Below, one piece after another: positions 34,973-49,663 of a stretch of 64,000 bases of DNA. Each line of letters begins with the position of its first letter. Position 1 is the stretch's first letter. Location: contig NC_092581.1 in assembly GCF_037975245.1 (NCBI RefSeq), positions 10,485,303-10,549,302 on the forward strand, given 5' to 3'. The translations under genes were made by a program, and so were the position numbers. Under the pieces are notes generated by a model that searched no databases, was not told the origin of the DNA, and saw only the letters and a list, made by a program, of their open reading frames with translations. Source of the DNA: Apostichopus japonicus (Eukaryota; Echinodermata; Holothuroidea; Aspidochirotida; Stichopodidae).

Positions 34973-35547
34973 TGTGTAGTGTTCGGTTTCGGAAATATCT
35001 GCTATTATTTCATTTCCTTCAACCAAGTTTTATAATAGCCGTTATATGAAGGTTTAATATTTGTAAACCAATAAATTAACTGTGTCTGAATTTTTGAAAA
35101 TTTCTTTACCAACATTCTTCATCAAACTTCCCTCTACTCGTGTAATTTTGACCGGTCTGTTAGGGGTTGAAGGAGGTTTTTCTATATTGGTTGTCCATAT
35201 ATGACATTTTTTTTGCAACATTATGGGTATGTTTTGAAGTGAATTTTCAAATTCTGAACAAATTATGGGCTGTAAACCTTGGAATGTGGAGCTGTCGGGT
35301 ATCGTGGGCCGCGACGTAAGATCACCTACAAAAGCAATGATCCACAGGACATGCGATGAGGTCGAACATGATTTGTGAATGAAGAAAATCTTCAAAAAGT
35401 TTATGGATGGAAAAAAAACTATTGGGAAATACTTGGTTCTCAGGCGAAAGTGTACATCCAGTTGGTAATTTTCAAGCCCGAGAAGTGCCATTTCCGTTGA
35501 TCTGGGGGGGGGGGGGGGGGGTATAAAAACCAAAATTTTTCTTGTAC

Positions 35548-35873
35548 GCTGCGCGCCAACCGATGGTGGCGCTCCGCTTAGATAGTAATTCGCGCCCCCC
35601 CCCCCCCGGATTAGAAAATCCTGGATACGCCCCTGATACACCGACAAGCGATTTTCTCGTCAATGTTCCCAGTTTAATTTTAATGAACCTACCAATTAGT
35701 TGTATTGTATGTTTGTAGATATTTTAGATTCTCCTGCAAGCAGTAACTCGCGAAGAAGCCTCATTGGCTTATCAAAGCCGCAAGATAACCGAAGTCAGTC
35801 TCTTAGATTCATATTTAACGTCCGTGATTATGAATTGTCAATTGTCATCAACTCTGTAACTGAACGATATACA
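35548..35873. other. Palindrome spacer
   Basis: It contains the end of a transposon-like repeat (CCTGGATACGCCCCTG at 35620-35635, matching the outer tips of the palindrome), a C14 tract, and 35725-35865, an inverted copy of the dispersed repeat at 13458-13590. Confidence 0.75.
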
Positions 35874-36443
35874 TTAACAAGAAAATTTCAGGTTTTGATA
35901 CCCCCTAGATCACCGGAAATGGCACTTCTCGGGCTTGAAAATGACCAACCAGATGAACACTTTTGCCTGAGAACCAAGTATTTCCCAATATTTTTTTTTT
36001 CATCCATAACCTTTTTGAAGATTGTAACCAGTCACACATCATGTTCGACCTCATTGCATGTCCTGTGGATCATTGCTTTTGTAGGTGATTCTACGTCACG
36101 GCCCACAATATCCGAAAGCCCCACTTTTCAAAGTTTAAAGCCCATTATTTGTTCCGAATTTGAAAATTCACATTTCTCGTGAAGAAAATCACTTCAAAAC
36201 ATATACATAATGTTGCACAAAATTCAATCTATGGACAACCAATATAGAAAAACGTCCTTCAACCCCTAACAGAAGTATGATGAAGAATGTTGATCAGAAA
36301 GTTTTCGAAAATTCAGACACAGTTAATTTATTGGTGTACAAATATTACAACCTCTTATAACGGCAATTATAAAACTTGGTTGAAGGAAATGAAAAATAGC
36401 AGATATTTCCGATATCAGATATTTCGAAACCGAACACTACACA

Positions 36444-36854
36444 CATAGGCGTAGGAGGCGGGGGCTGCAGCCCCCCCCCCAACCAAACTTGTTCCCCTGA
36501 AAATTCGGGCAATATGCTGAGAATAAATGAATAGTTTAAAAATGATCTCCTTGGTAATTAAAATAAAGTTCTAAGCTTGGCAGACTAATTCGCCATTACT
36601 ACTGTAAAAGAGAGTTTTGACATAATTGGACCTGTATGCTTTTTCTCCATCTACATAAGACATTTCGTTGTTTAGATTAGCATCCTGCGGATGACTGCGT
36701 AACTTTCACGGACCGTACGGTACACGATGCCATGCGATGTAATGACCTATGCTTGCTTATATGATATTGACATTAACGCGCGCGAAAAATTTTGATTATA
36801 TTTTTCGGGCAAGTCGTTACAGCCCCCAAATCCAATTGGGCTCCTACGCCTTTT
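36444..36854. mobile_element. hAT-like MITE, right-arm copy (411 bp)
   Basis: Inverted counterpart of 34562-34972 with the same flanking octamer (ACTACACA at 36436-36443 and 36855-36862). It was therefore in the parent sequence before the arms became separate. About 80 bases near the poly-C side differ strongly between the two. Confidence 0.88.
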
Positions 36855-37438
36855 ACTACACACATAGACAGTTTTGAGGCTGTTCATTTTTGAACATGCA
36901 TTTTCATGCTCACTGATATTATGTGATGTCTGCTCTTTGCTTTACTAATTCGAACAGGCGTGTAGCGAGTAATTTGCCAACGGAAGGGCGAGGCCTGTAG
37001 GCAAACTATCTAAGCGAAGCGCCACCATATAAGTTGGCGCGAAGCGTACAATAAAATTTTGGCCGAAAATGCCTCCCAGATCGCTGGAAATGACACTTCC
37101 CAGGCCTTGTAAGTTGCATCTAAGCATTGTCTATTTTTAAATTAATATCGATATCATAGAGAAAATTTGCTAGGGGGGGGGGGACCACTGATTTGTACAC
37201 TAACTGGATTGGCGGCTCGCCGCTTCTGAGCGCTAGTTGGTCTATTCCCTGTGAAGCTACCGGAAGTGGGTTTGCGGCCATCTTGAATCACCCAAAAAGA
37301 CGCCAAACATTTCTTGTTCTGTTGTAACTAGGTACGGAATCGGCAGTCAGCACTTCGCATTATCCTAAAAGAAATAACTTTACCTCACTCGTTTAGTAAC
37401 TTTACCTCACTCGTTTAATATCTGATGTTTTGAAAAGA

Positions 37439-37511
37439 ATGCCTGTTCAGCCTATGGATGCACACACCGGGATGTTCGTGGAAAACGAGAAAAGGGGTTT
37501 ACCTTTCACAG
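37439..37511 (+). pseudogene. THAP zinc-finger first exon, out of frame with its ATG
   Basis: Frame 37444 onward reads CSAYGC..R..KGFTFHR, the C-x2-4-C start of a THAP DNA-binding domain up to the usual exon boundary. It is followed by a donor (CACAG/GTAGGC, 37512). The only nearby ATG (37439) precedes the first Cys codon by two bases, one short of frame, and the THAP frame has a stop just upstream. The rest of the finger (second Cys/His pair, AVPTIF) is not found. The product would have been a DNA-binding protein, as in THAP transposases. Confidence 0.65.
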
Positions 37512-37627
37512 GTAGGCTATGCCGATTACCTGGGATGAATTCTAGTTAGTCTTTTGTACTACGTTGTATGCACTGGCGAGAATATGGACGAGTTTCGCGA
37601 AAGAAATAAGTAACATGATAAGTAACA

Positions 37628-38303
37628 TTAGCTTTTCGACATATTTAGGTCTACTTGCATTCAAAGTACAGTTTTCAGTACACTGCGTGACGTACTGAAT
37701 ACATGAGGAATTACGTGTAGCTTAATAATTGAAAGGGTATACATATGCTTACCACCTAACTCAGTTTTGAAAACAGAGTTGTTGCCTAACTCAAGTCACA
37801 AGCCTAAGCTTGACTTATTTGGAAATTTGAAGCCTCTCCTCATGAATGAGAATTACTAAGGACAGGTTACAATTCAATTGGTGAAATTATTTCGTTTCTA
37901 CGGATGAATTTTATATTTATATTAAAAATTTTGATGTTTTGTTTATGTAATTTGCAGATTAGCTTTTGCATTAGCTTTTCGACATATTTAGGTCTACTTG
38001 TATCAAAGTACAGTTTTCAGTACACTGCGTGACGTACTGAATACATGAGGAATTATGTGTAGCTTAATAATTGAAAGGGTATACATATGCTTACCACCTA
38101 ACTCAGTTTTGAAAACAGAGTTGTTGCCTAACTCAAGTCACAAGCCTAAGCTTGACTTATTTGGAAATTTGAAGCCTCTCCTTTTATGAATGAGTATTAC
38201 TAAGGACAGGTTACAATTCAATTGGTAAAATTATTTCGTTTCTACGGATGAATTTTATATTTATATTAAAAATTTTGATGTTTTGTTTATGTAATTTGCA
38301 GAT
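37628..38303. repeat. 342-bp tandem duplication spanning a 3' splice site
   Basis: Copy 1 is 37628-37969 and copy 2 is 37970-38303, nearly identical from ATTAGCTTTTCGACATATTT to TTTATGTAATTTGCAG. Both end with the same acceptor-like sequence (37957 and 38301). It lies inside the THAP-bearing element. Confidence 0.95.
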
Positions 38304-38427
38304 TACTCCAACTCGTAAGCCACCATCTGCAAGACGATCCAGCCCAATCCCAAGTACAAAACATGAATTACCAAATGCGGAGTGCAGTGAACATGGAGTA
38401 CCCCTGGAGATCCTACATATGCTATAA
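38302..38427 (+). pseudogene. Possible second exon of the THAP-like gene
   Basis: After the TTTGCAG acceptor an open frame reads ITPTRKPPSARRSSPIPS and stops at TAA after 41 residues (HGVPLEILHML). The Pro/Ser/Arg-rich composition fits a linker. No domain is recognised, and the link to the THAP exon is by position only. Confidence 0.35.
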
Positions 38428-38794
38428 TGGAGTCTCCTAGAAAGCTAAAGCGCAAAATACCCGACATCACATACATTTTCATGCATACTGGGTTGAAACT
38501 ATTTATCTTTTCATTCTTTTTATGTCAAGAGACATGTTAAAGGGCATAAGAGACCTCATTGAGAAAGTTTCATGAGAGCAATATAAGCAGAAAGACATGA
38601 CAGTAATCACACATGGGGGAACATGGGGGATGTGGCTGAACATTCCAAGTGTTAAAATGATAGAACTTATAGTAAAGATTTTGTCAGTACTTTTAAGCTC
38701 TGTTGCCATCATAATTATCACATTTCTGCCATCCAATCATACAGTTAATGAAGAAGAAGTTTAAGTTTCATTATGTTTTTAAACAATATGGAAA

Positions 38795-39255
38795 CATTTC
38801 TCTGACCTCTAGTGGCAAAACATCTCGTGATTTCTATTGTTTGGTGTCGAAGTTCTTGCCGGAATTTGTTTTTGTATAGGTTAAATGATAATTTTCAAGC
38901 ACTAGAAGCATTTCATGGATTTGCAGGTTCCACCCTATGTATTGTTTTACTTTTTATACATAAGGACCTTACCTTTACAGTCTTTTTGGAAAGTTTCATG
39001 ACATTTTTAACCACCAGAAGCATTGCACTGACTTCCTCTGCCCATACTGTAATGTTTTCAGATTATGAAATGTGAAGTTCTTACCATTATACATTTCTTA
39101 ACAATATTTTGATAATATTCTTTTATATATGAAGTTCTTGCTGTTTTACTTTTATTTATTTTTATAAATTTTAACCACCAGAAACATTGCATTGACTTCC
39201 AGAGTCCCAAGTGTAATGATTTTAAATTTTCTGGAAATGAAGTTCTTGTTGGACT
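38795..39255. repeat. Degenerate tandem repeat, about 165 bp unit
   Basis: Blocks such as TTTTAACCACCAGAA.CATTG, ACTGACTTCC and GAAGTTCTTG recur at about 38810, 39005 and 39170. It lies inside the THAP-bearing element. Confidence 0.7.
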
Positions 39256-41433
39256 TTTTAAGTGCTAACAAGTCACTACAATCAATACTATTACAACTGT
39301 GTCACTTAAACTGAATATATTTAATGAAAAGGATATTTGTTTCTATTATGTGCTTTCATAGTTTACCTTGTCGGTTCTCTATTTGTAATCATTTAAGGGT
39401 AAAGCTGAAACTGCAAGCACCCAACCAGTAAAGACAATAGCATTATAGCATAAACATGAAATACCAGAGTTTATGACTCACGAGATTGCTCTTAGACTAC
39501 AACTGTTTGAAAACTTCGAATTTTTGAGTCCCCCCTCCACCCCCCCCCCGCCACACCAACCCCTCAATGTTGCTTTCGACCAAGAATATATTCGGAAAGG
39601 CTTTTGAGTTGTCCATATTGATCTGCTTTTGCAACCCTCATTTTTCTTGGTCAATTAACTGCAATAAAAAATCAATCTAATATTGAGTACGGGGGCACGT
39701 CTCCCAACCACCTCCCCCCACCACCTCAGTGACACACACCTAATATCAGCGCCCCTTCTCTTGTCTTGGATACTTTCTGTCTACAAGAAAACAGTCATTA
39801 AATCAACGTTCAAATATCGCTAGCATACAAAATCAGTGAACCGTATCGCTCTTCTTGGGTGAACAAACATGGCGGACAGTAACTTCCGGTGACTTCACAG
39901 AGTAGGCCTGTTGCTCCAATCCAGTTAGTGTACAGATCAGTGGGGGGGGGGGACCGGTCGCCCCTTCCCGAAATGCGTCATGTTCCCCGACGACTCGGTC
40001 GACTTCAATACCAGCCACAGTTGGTTCCATTGCACAATTGAACAATTGTTCAAGGCGTCCATACACACACACACGCGTTATGCTAGACCATATATAGTAT
40101 ATATATATAGATACATTAGTGAGAGAGGAAAAATGGAAACGTCAACTAGAGCACCAATGGTGCAGAAGCTCATACCTTTTCGAGCTTAAAAATGTAGGGC
40201 CCACAAAACTTTATGGCCCACCAAATTTCAGGCCATTTTTCAGATTCCACCAATTTTGGGCCTATGAGGGATACCCCCCCCCCCTCCGTTAGCAGAATAC
40301 TGGCCACACCACTGGCTATAATTCCTATTTTCCCCCTTTAAATCCTGTTTTACCCACTCTCTCAAACAGTACCACTGACCTACCCTATTAAACTTTCTCC
40401 CCTCTACCTGAGCAGACCTGAAGTATGGAACGCGAAAATGGCAACCGTATTTCGTTGCCTAAACTAAGTTTGTTTCGTTGCCTAAAATAAGTTTGTTGCT
40501 GTCTAAACTAAAGCTGTTGCTGCTAGTTTACCATGTTGCTGTTGTTCGTTGATGTCTAAACTTACGTTGATGTCTAAAGTCACGTTGACGACTAAACGCG
40601 CCTTAATGTCTAAACTCACGCTGATTTATAAACCTTACGGTTGATGTCTAAACTCACGTTGATGTCTAAAACTTTCGTTGCTAAGTTAACTTACGGTTGA
40701 TGTCTAAACTCACGTTGATGTCTACACTTTCGTTGCTATCTAAAGTTCCGTTGTGAACACATTGTGAACGAACATCATTCTTTCTTTTCAAAAAAATTAT
40801 AACAATCAACCGCAAGTTGCTTCCGTGCAGTGCTAACAACATATCTATTACAGAGATTTTCATGCTAAATACAGCCAATGATGTTTTCTCAAATTTCCCG
40901 AGATTTGTTTGGTTAATAGTCCCTTACCCATTGTCTGCAAACACTCCTTGCCAAAATTTTGGCTGGCTGCCTACATACCTCAGGCTCAAAGACTTCTAAG
41001 AATCGGCAAGTGCTGATTGGCTATAGGGCTCTCATGCTTACAGTTCAACAGTTATAACAACTCCCAGTCCTGCTTTAATTCCACTAACAGCCTCTGCAGA
41101 GCTTAACCACAAATGTAAACAAACACTGCAGAGACTGGGAGACAAATTAAAGGAGCTTTGGCAAAAGGTGAAGGCTCAGATTTTTTTAAACAATGGGGAT
41201 TAATTGTAATTAATTAACTTTTGACCAAAAATTATTAGGCATCATCTTATTCATACACAATCCAACAATCATCAGTTCAACTTTGAATATGATCCATCAA
41301 AATCTTGAGGAGATTGAGATATTTGAAAATATTACAAAGAATGACCCCTGATGACCCCCTAAATGACATTTGACCTCAATTTTCCGAACACCACTCATAA
41401 CCCTCATCCCGAGGAACGTTGTGACCAAGTTTC

Positions 41434-41439
<6 letters not shown>

Positions 41440-41487
<48 letters not shown>

Positions 41488-41490
41488 TAT
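41440..41490. repeat. (TA)n tract specific to the right arm
   Basis: Replaces about 115 bases present at 30424-30538 in the left arm. The flanks (TTTCATTATAA and GTGACAAACCCTCAAC) match the other arm. Confidence 0.9.
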
Positions 41491-42797
41491 CATAGGACTA
41501 TCGTGACAAACCCTCAACATTGTACCATGGAATCTGTAGGAGAAGAAGCATTTTGCGTATTTCCACAAAATGGCCCATTACGGCCCACAAGTGACCATTG
41601 ACCCCAAATTTCGGACCATCTCTGATGGCCCTATACCCAATGGTCCTTGTGTCCAAGTTTCATGAAATTCCATTAAATACTGTGTGAGTGGGAGCGGTTT
41701 TACCAATTGTTGACGGATAGAGTGATAGACGCCGCACTGTAACAATAGCTCACACCAGCATGCTGGTATGAGCTAAAAATGGAATTGTCGGTGTAAGGGG
41801 TAGGGTGAGGCGCACGTCCCCTCTGTAGTCTTCGATCTGTCACTGGCTACCCTGTGTATATAATAGGGATCAGCGCTGTAATTATGACTGTTCCTCTTTC
41901 TCTTCCCGAGGTCTTGGCGTTTATCTTCTACTTCCTCCTTTTCTCCTTTTTCTCTCTTTCTTCTTTTTCTTTTCCCTTCCTTCCTCTCCGCCTTTTCTTT
42001 TTTCTCCCTCTTTTTCCCTTTTTTCTTCTCTTTTTTCTCTCCTCTTTTCCTTACCCGGGGGCGCGCGCCCCCAACGCCCCCCTGGATACGCGCCTGATAA
42101 TGAAACAGACGGTTCACTTTGTTCATCTTTACGTTTACATTTTCAAGAGTAAGGTAATTATTAGGATATCTAAATACAATAGTTATATAACAACAACGGT
42201 GAAATATGTCCAGAACGCAGCCAACCTACACATTAAGGAATATTCCGGTGGCAGAACGTGATTGCTTGATGAAAATACTGAAATTTTATTTTTCTTTATA
42301 ATACTTTGAGCATTTATCCACTGAGATAATAATAGTTGATTAAATATGATGATCAAATTATAAATGTAAAGAACAAGCTACCAATTACAAATGTATCATA
42401 TATCATGGATAAATCAACATAAAACCTGTCGTTATGACATGAGACCTCCTACTGTGAGATGCATTCTGGAGTAAGCATTACATTCATATCGGGTTTTCAA
42501 ATAACTGTGTGAAGTATTTTTTTTTTCTTTATTGCAATTGTTACGTTGTCTATCAACAAAATTTCGCTTTTAAATCTGACAATCAAAGTTTCATCTATCG
42601 TACAGGTAACAAAAAAAAAAAGTTTGCCTGTCAATGGGTTATTAATTACTATATATGTGGAAAACAATTAATGAGTTAATGAGAAATTGAAAAATCGTAG
42701 TAGTTCTAAGTTGTAATGATAACGCTTTCTACAACGAGCTTACTTTAACATCAGTCAAACATTAAATGTTATGATTTCTTTGGTTTATATATTACAG

Positions 42798-45010
<2,213 letters not shown>

Positions 45011-46469
45011 AAATATGTGACTTGACACATAGGTGAATTGGATAAACTGCTGTAAGTCACCGACCGTCAGTCATAAGTTCTGGGACTTATAAAAGTGACC
45101 CCCACCCCCCCCCCCACAAAAGGTATTCAATTCAATCACTCTTATCTTACCCTCTGGGTACCCACTCTGCGCATTGATTGACGAATTATCTTCCTGGACA
45201 TGAATATTCCCTTGCTTTCCCACAGAGACCTTTTTTTTCTCCATACAAGGCGTTCTGCTGCAAAACAGCTAACACTGCGTTGCTAAGCTAAGGGTCTGCG
45301 TAGTCAAATTAAACAAAATGAAAAATACATTATGTGGTAATACAATAATAGTATTGTGATGTCGCATGTACTGTTTTTACTTTGTAAACCAACTTCTACC
45401 GCAATGCTAACCATTGTAGAACGGACGTTATGATAATGAGTTTTGTTAGTAGTTTTGTTTGGCTTTTACCGAGTAGAATGTCTACAAAGCCCTGTCAATC
45501 ACGGTGATATGACTATTTATTGTGTAAATGAGCAATAATGGATGACCAGTAGTCAATCTAACGATGGCATGTTCCCGTCAGTTTCGGACAAACTATTAAA
45601 CCTACCGATGCAAATATAATTACTCTTGTCTGAAGCCGAACAGAACGAATTCATGTAATAACTTCACATTTGTTAACCATTTGTATAAATATGAAAAGTC
45701 GTCCATCAACTTCAGGGTTCTTTTACTCTGTGGCTCATTGTTGTCAGGTTTAAATATGTGCATTAGCCATGAATGTATGTTACTAATACAAGTATATGAA
45801 ATATCGGGATTTCATTTCCTCATTGAAGACTGTCATACGTAAAATGTTTGTATTATCTCATTTAGTGTATATATACAGATCTACTGTCATCTTGGTTGAA
45901 GTGGGAGCTCTCCAAATAACAGCTTCTTGGTTTTACCACGCCAAGTTCATTACGTTCTTTACAAACAATCTACCCTAAACGATTGCATTGGGTATAAGGT
46001 AGAAATGTAATTATTGCAGCAAACCTTCAAGAAACGTTATACCCACGCTCCATTCGCGCGCACATGATTTCAAAGGTAGGGGCCAAATTCCAATCCCTCT
46101 CCCCGGATGATTATGTTGGGGCATGAACCATAAAAAAAAGGGATTTGTAGGCGCATCAATGGCTGTGTATATGGGTTTATTGAATGTATATTTTTCCTTG
46201 GAGTGCTCCCCGGAAGAACATTACACAATTTAGAAGTCAAATGGGCAATCCCGAGGTACGTTTAGCCTAGATAAAATGAGTTAAATAATAAGGTTTAAAC
46301 GCACGGTTGTGTTTGTTAAGGCTTTAAAATTTTGAAGAAAAATCACACGTTGTTGTTTGTTTGCACGTTTTCCCCCAACTGAACCCCCACCCCCACCGGA
46401 AGAATTGAGCGATTCCCCTGGGATGTACAATGAAGGTAGGGTCCGCTGTCCCCTCCCCTCTCAAACGCC
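45011..46469. other. Intergenic DNA, no recognised gene
   Basis: Only a short unassigned open frame (45796-45978) and a C-run near 45102 are seen between the SLC16-like stop and the 5' break of the LINE. Confidence 0.5.
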
Positions 46470-48748
46470 AACATGTGAACTGCCCCACTCGTGAAGAGGC
46501 TACCCTGGATCTGTGCTATTCGAACGTTAAAGACGCTTACAATGCAGTATCGATCTCCCCTCTTGGAGAATCGGATCATAACCTGGTAATCCTTTATCCC
46601 CGGTATCGACCAATCGTCCTAAGGCAGAAGCCCGCTGTGATTACAGTCCAACAGTGGAGCCAGGAGTCACTCGACCAGCTACAATCGACCCTGGATACGA
46701 CAGATTGGGACATGTTTATCCGTTCATCAAGTGACATCGATGAACTAACAGATGCGATTACCGGGTACGTGAACTTCTGCGTAGACTGCTCGGTCCCTAC
46801 AAAGCAAGTGAAGGTGTATCCAAACAATAAACCGTGGATTACCAGCACAGTCAAATCAGTGATCAACAGGAAGAAAGGCATCTTTGGCAGAGGGGACAGA
46901 GCTGAACTGAAAGCAGTCCAGAAAGAACTGAAAGACTGTATTAGAAAGGAGAAAGCTATTTACAAGCGTAAGATTGAAAACCGATTTACTGAAAATAATA
47001 TGAAAGAAGTCTGGGAGGGAATCCGTTTGATGAGTGGGTACATGGTTAACAATCATAAATCATATTTGCCTGATACCTCTATTGATTACGCTAACGCATT
47101 GAATGATTTTTACAACAGATTTGATTGTCATGACTTTTCTACACAGGCTGATCTTCTCAGAGAGTCATTAGACGACTGTGCTGGGGGAAAACCCTTTTTA
47201 TGTGTAACCAGGGGCGAAGTTTATCGGGAATTTTCTCGTTTAAATGCATTTAAAGCTGCCGGCCCAGACCAACTGAAACCACGGGTATTGAAAACCTGTG
47301 CCAATCAACTTGCCGACATTTTTACTCACATTTTTAATCTTTCATTCTGTACAAAAACAATACCCGTATCATGGAAACGCTCTTGTATTATTCCAGTAGC
47401 CAAAAAGGCTGTCATATCCTGCATGAATGACCTTCGGCCTGTGGCCCTTACTTCTGTCCTGATGAAGTCGTGTGAACGAATTGTACTGCGGCACATATAG
47501 CCGTTAGTCGATGACTACCTCGACCCTCAACAATATGCTTATAGGGCCCATCGCAATACAGAGGACGCGGTCTTAAATTGCTTGGAGAAATTGTATTCCC
47601 ACCTTGAACATTCTAAATCAGGTCATTCTGCCAGAATTATGTTCTTTGATTTTTCATCTGCGTTTAACACAATTCAACCTCATGTTTTGGCCGACAAGAT
47701 GTTAAATATGAATATTTCACATGATCTCATTTTTTGGATACTCAACTACCTTACCAATCGTTCTCAATATGTTCACATTAGCTCATCCAACTGTATGTCA
47801 GATGTCCAATACTCAAATACTGGTGCTCCACAAGGAACCGTTCTAGCCCCATTTTTATTTACTCTGTACACGTCGGATGTGAGATCCTCGTCTGACAGTT
47901 GCCATTTAATTAAATTTGCAGATGATACAGCCTTAGTCGGTTTGATTAAAAAGGATGATGACAGGGAATATCTGGAAGAAATTAATCATTTCGTCGGTTA
48001 TTGTGATAAGAACTTCCTGGAACTTAATGTTAAAAAAACAAAGGAAATGAATATTGATTTTAGAAGGGTCAAGGGTCAACCGAGAGAGGTTGTGATTAAA
48101 GAAAATCCCGTAGAACAAGTCTCATCCTATAAATATCTTGGTGTTGTTATTGATGATCAACTGGCGTGGCATGAGCATATAGATTATTTGGTAAAGAGAG
48201 TAAAACCTAGACTATACTGTATCCGTAGAATGAGTAAATTTAACATTGACAGTCGTATCCTCACCATATTTTATAACTCAGTCATTTGTAGCGTGTTTAA
48301 ATATTGTATGACTTGCTGGGGTGGTAATGTGACTGCTTATGATAAGAGTCGCATTGATTCTGTTATCAGACAGGCTAACCGTATTCTGGGTGGGGACCAG
48401 CTCACAATGGAGTGTATGTATCATAATGTTATAGAGTCTAAGCTCGACGCCATCCTTGCCGACGAGAATCACCCATTGTTTCTTAATCTCAACAGTGCAA
48501 TAATATCTCGCAGTGGGCGGATGAGGCTTCCGAGTGCAATAACAAATCGACACAAATTTTCTTTCAAATTTTCTTTTATCGTTTGCAATGCCCAAAATAT
48601 ATCAGCATATTGCCCGAATATTCACGGAATTTATATTGCTGGGTTTGGGAGATGTAGGACACCCACATCGCCCGCCTCCTACACCTTTGGTGATCACCAC
48701 TACCCCAGTGCAACTGGACGAGTGATCCTAACTAGAATTCCTCAGTAA
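46470..48748 (+). pseudogene. L2/Rex1-like LINE ORF2, 5'-truncated, one in-frame stop
   Basis: It begins within the endonuclease C-terminus (CPTREEATLDLCYSNVKDAY, GESDH). A linker leads into RT: AFKAAGPDQLKPRVLKTCA, PVAKKAVISCMNDLRPVALT, FFDFSSAFNTIQPHVL, GAPQGTVLAPFLFTLYTSD, the FADD box at 47915-47926, and a C-terminal YKYLGVVID..CWGG region to 48748. The only break is TAG at 47498-47500; reading continues in the same frame for 416 more codons, and one substitution explains it. It belongs to the CR1/L2 side of the non-LTR elements; the exact clade is uncertain. It would nick target DNA and reverse-transcribe its RNA. This copy is probably a fairly young dead-on-arrival insertion. Confidence 0.9.
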
Positions 48749-49354
48749 TGTTCCCAAAAAAAGCGAAGTAAAGGCCACTCACTTCAAACATCAGCATTTC
48801 CCTTCGATTGGGCATGAAGTTGTGTTTTTCATTCTTCTCAATGTATGTTGTAAGTAAACCTCTAGAAAGTATTTTTGAAGAACGTCTCGCAATTTAGTTG
48901 CCAGCTATTGATGTCAAAATACCGATAAACTTAAAAATTATCAGTTTAGGTAAGTAGCCTATCATGGACGAAATGTCGTTATTTCTGTTATTCTTTGTAA
49001 TCAGAATATCGTATCCGACATACCTCTAATCGATGAGTATTGGATGTCGGATACGTTCACGCAGGAGTGCGATTATAAGTTGGACAGTGTGATTTACTAT
49101 TAAATAATAGCATACCTTATCATTGAAGAGTATGGTGATTTATCGTGATATCCACGTATGGATATATTTTTAAAAGTCAATTATTGGTTCAGCAAACGAC
49201 CCTTGAAACAAAGTAAACGGCATGAAGAACAATCAAATAAAGACGCCCTAGTTGGCTTTAGAGTGCCTACTACGGAAGTAGTATTTGACAACTAACCCTA
49301 ATTGCTGGCAGCTTTGCACACTTGCTACAATCTTTACAGTACGCCAACAACCTG
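48749..49354. other. Intergenic DNA with a perfect hairpin
   Basis: CGTATCCGACAT (49010-49021) and ATGTCGGATACG (49044-49055) form a perfect 12-bp stem with a 22-base loop. No gene is recognised. Confidence 0.55.
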
Positions 49355-49663
49355 CACGCAAAAAAATGGAGTGTTGAATTTGAACACTTTCCAGGTGTAA
49401 CCGTTCACCCTACACCTGAAGGGTTACTCTGACCCTGAGTAGGGTTACATAATTCAAGTAGCGTGTATTTTTTACACCTGCAGAAAGTGTACTTTCAGTT
49501 CGAGCATTCCGATTGGTCAAACCTCCCATCAGCTGGATTCTTAGTGCAAGTTAAGTGTTTAAACACTGACATTTACCGTTACTAAATGTACTATAGTAAC
49601 CACGGCCATATATACGTGCAAGCCACATAACGTTACGTATTCAGTGTGCGATAACGAGCTACA

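Larger units (their letters stand above)
37185..39943. mobile_element. TIR element with THAP-like exon, inserted in a poly-G tract
   Basis: The ends CCACTGATTTGTACACTAAC (37185) and, inverted, CCACTGATCTGTACACTAAC (39943) agree at 27 of 28 positions. Similarity continues in patches (CTGTGAAG..ACCGGAAGT, GCCAT.TTG) for about 100 bases. G-runs flank both sides. The left arm at the same place has only an uninterrupted C-run, so the empty site is visible. The inside has a broken THAP exon, a possible second exon, a tandem duplication and a 165-bp repeat, but no transposase catalytic region. A P-element-like origin is possible because of the THAP domain, but it is not established. Confidence 0.82.
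29809..42095. repeat. Large nested imperfect palindrome (12.3 kb)
   Basis: The left arm is 29809-35547 and the right arm 35874-42095, inverted relative to each other around a spacer of about 330 bases. Pairings seen: tips CAGGCGCGTATCCAGG (29809) with CCTGGATACGCGCCTG (42095); 30770-31036 with 40945-41210; 33238-34240 with 39945-40944; 34246-35547 with 35874-37172. The arms differ by a 2.2 kb deletion on the right (31039-33237 missing), a (TA)n tract replacing 30424-30538, and a THAP element at 37185-39943 present only on the right. All content is repeat-like, with no host exon inside. Confidence 0.92.
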
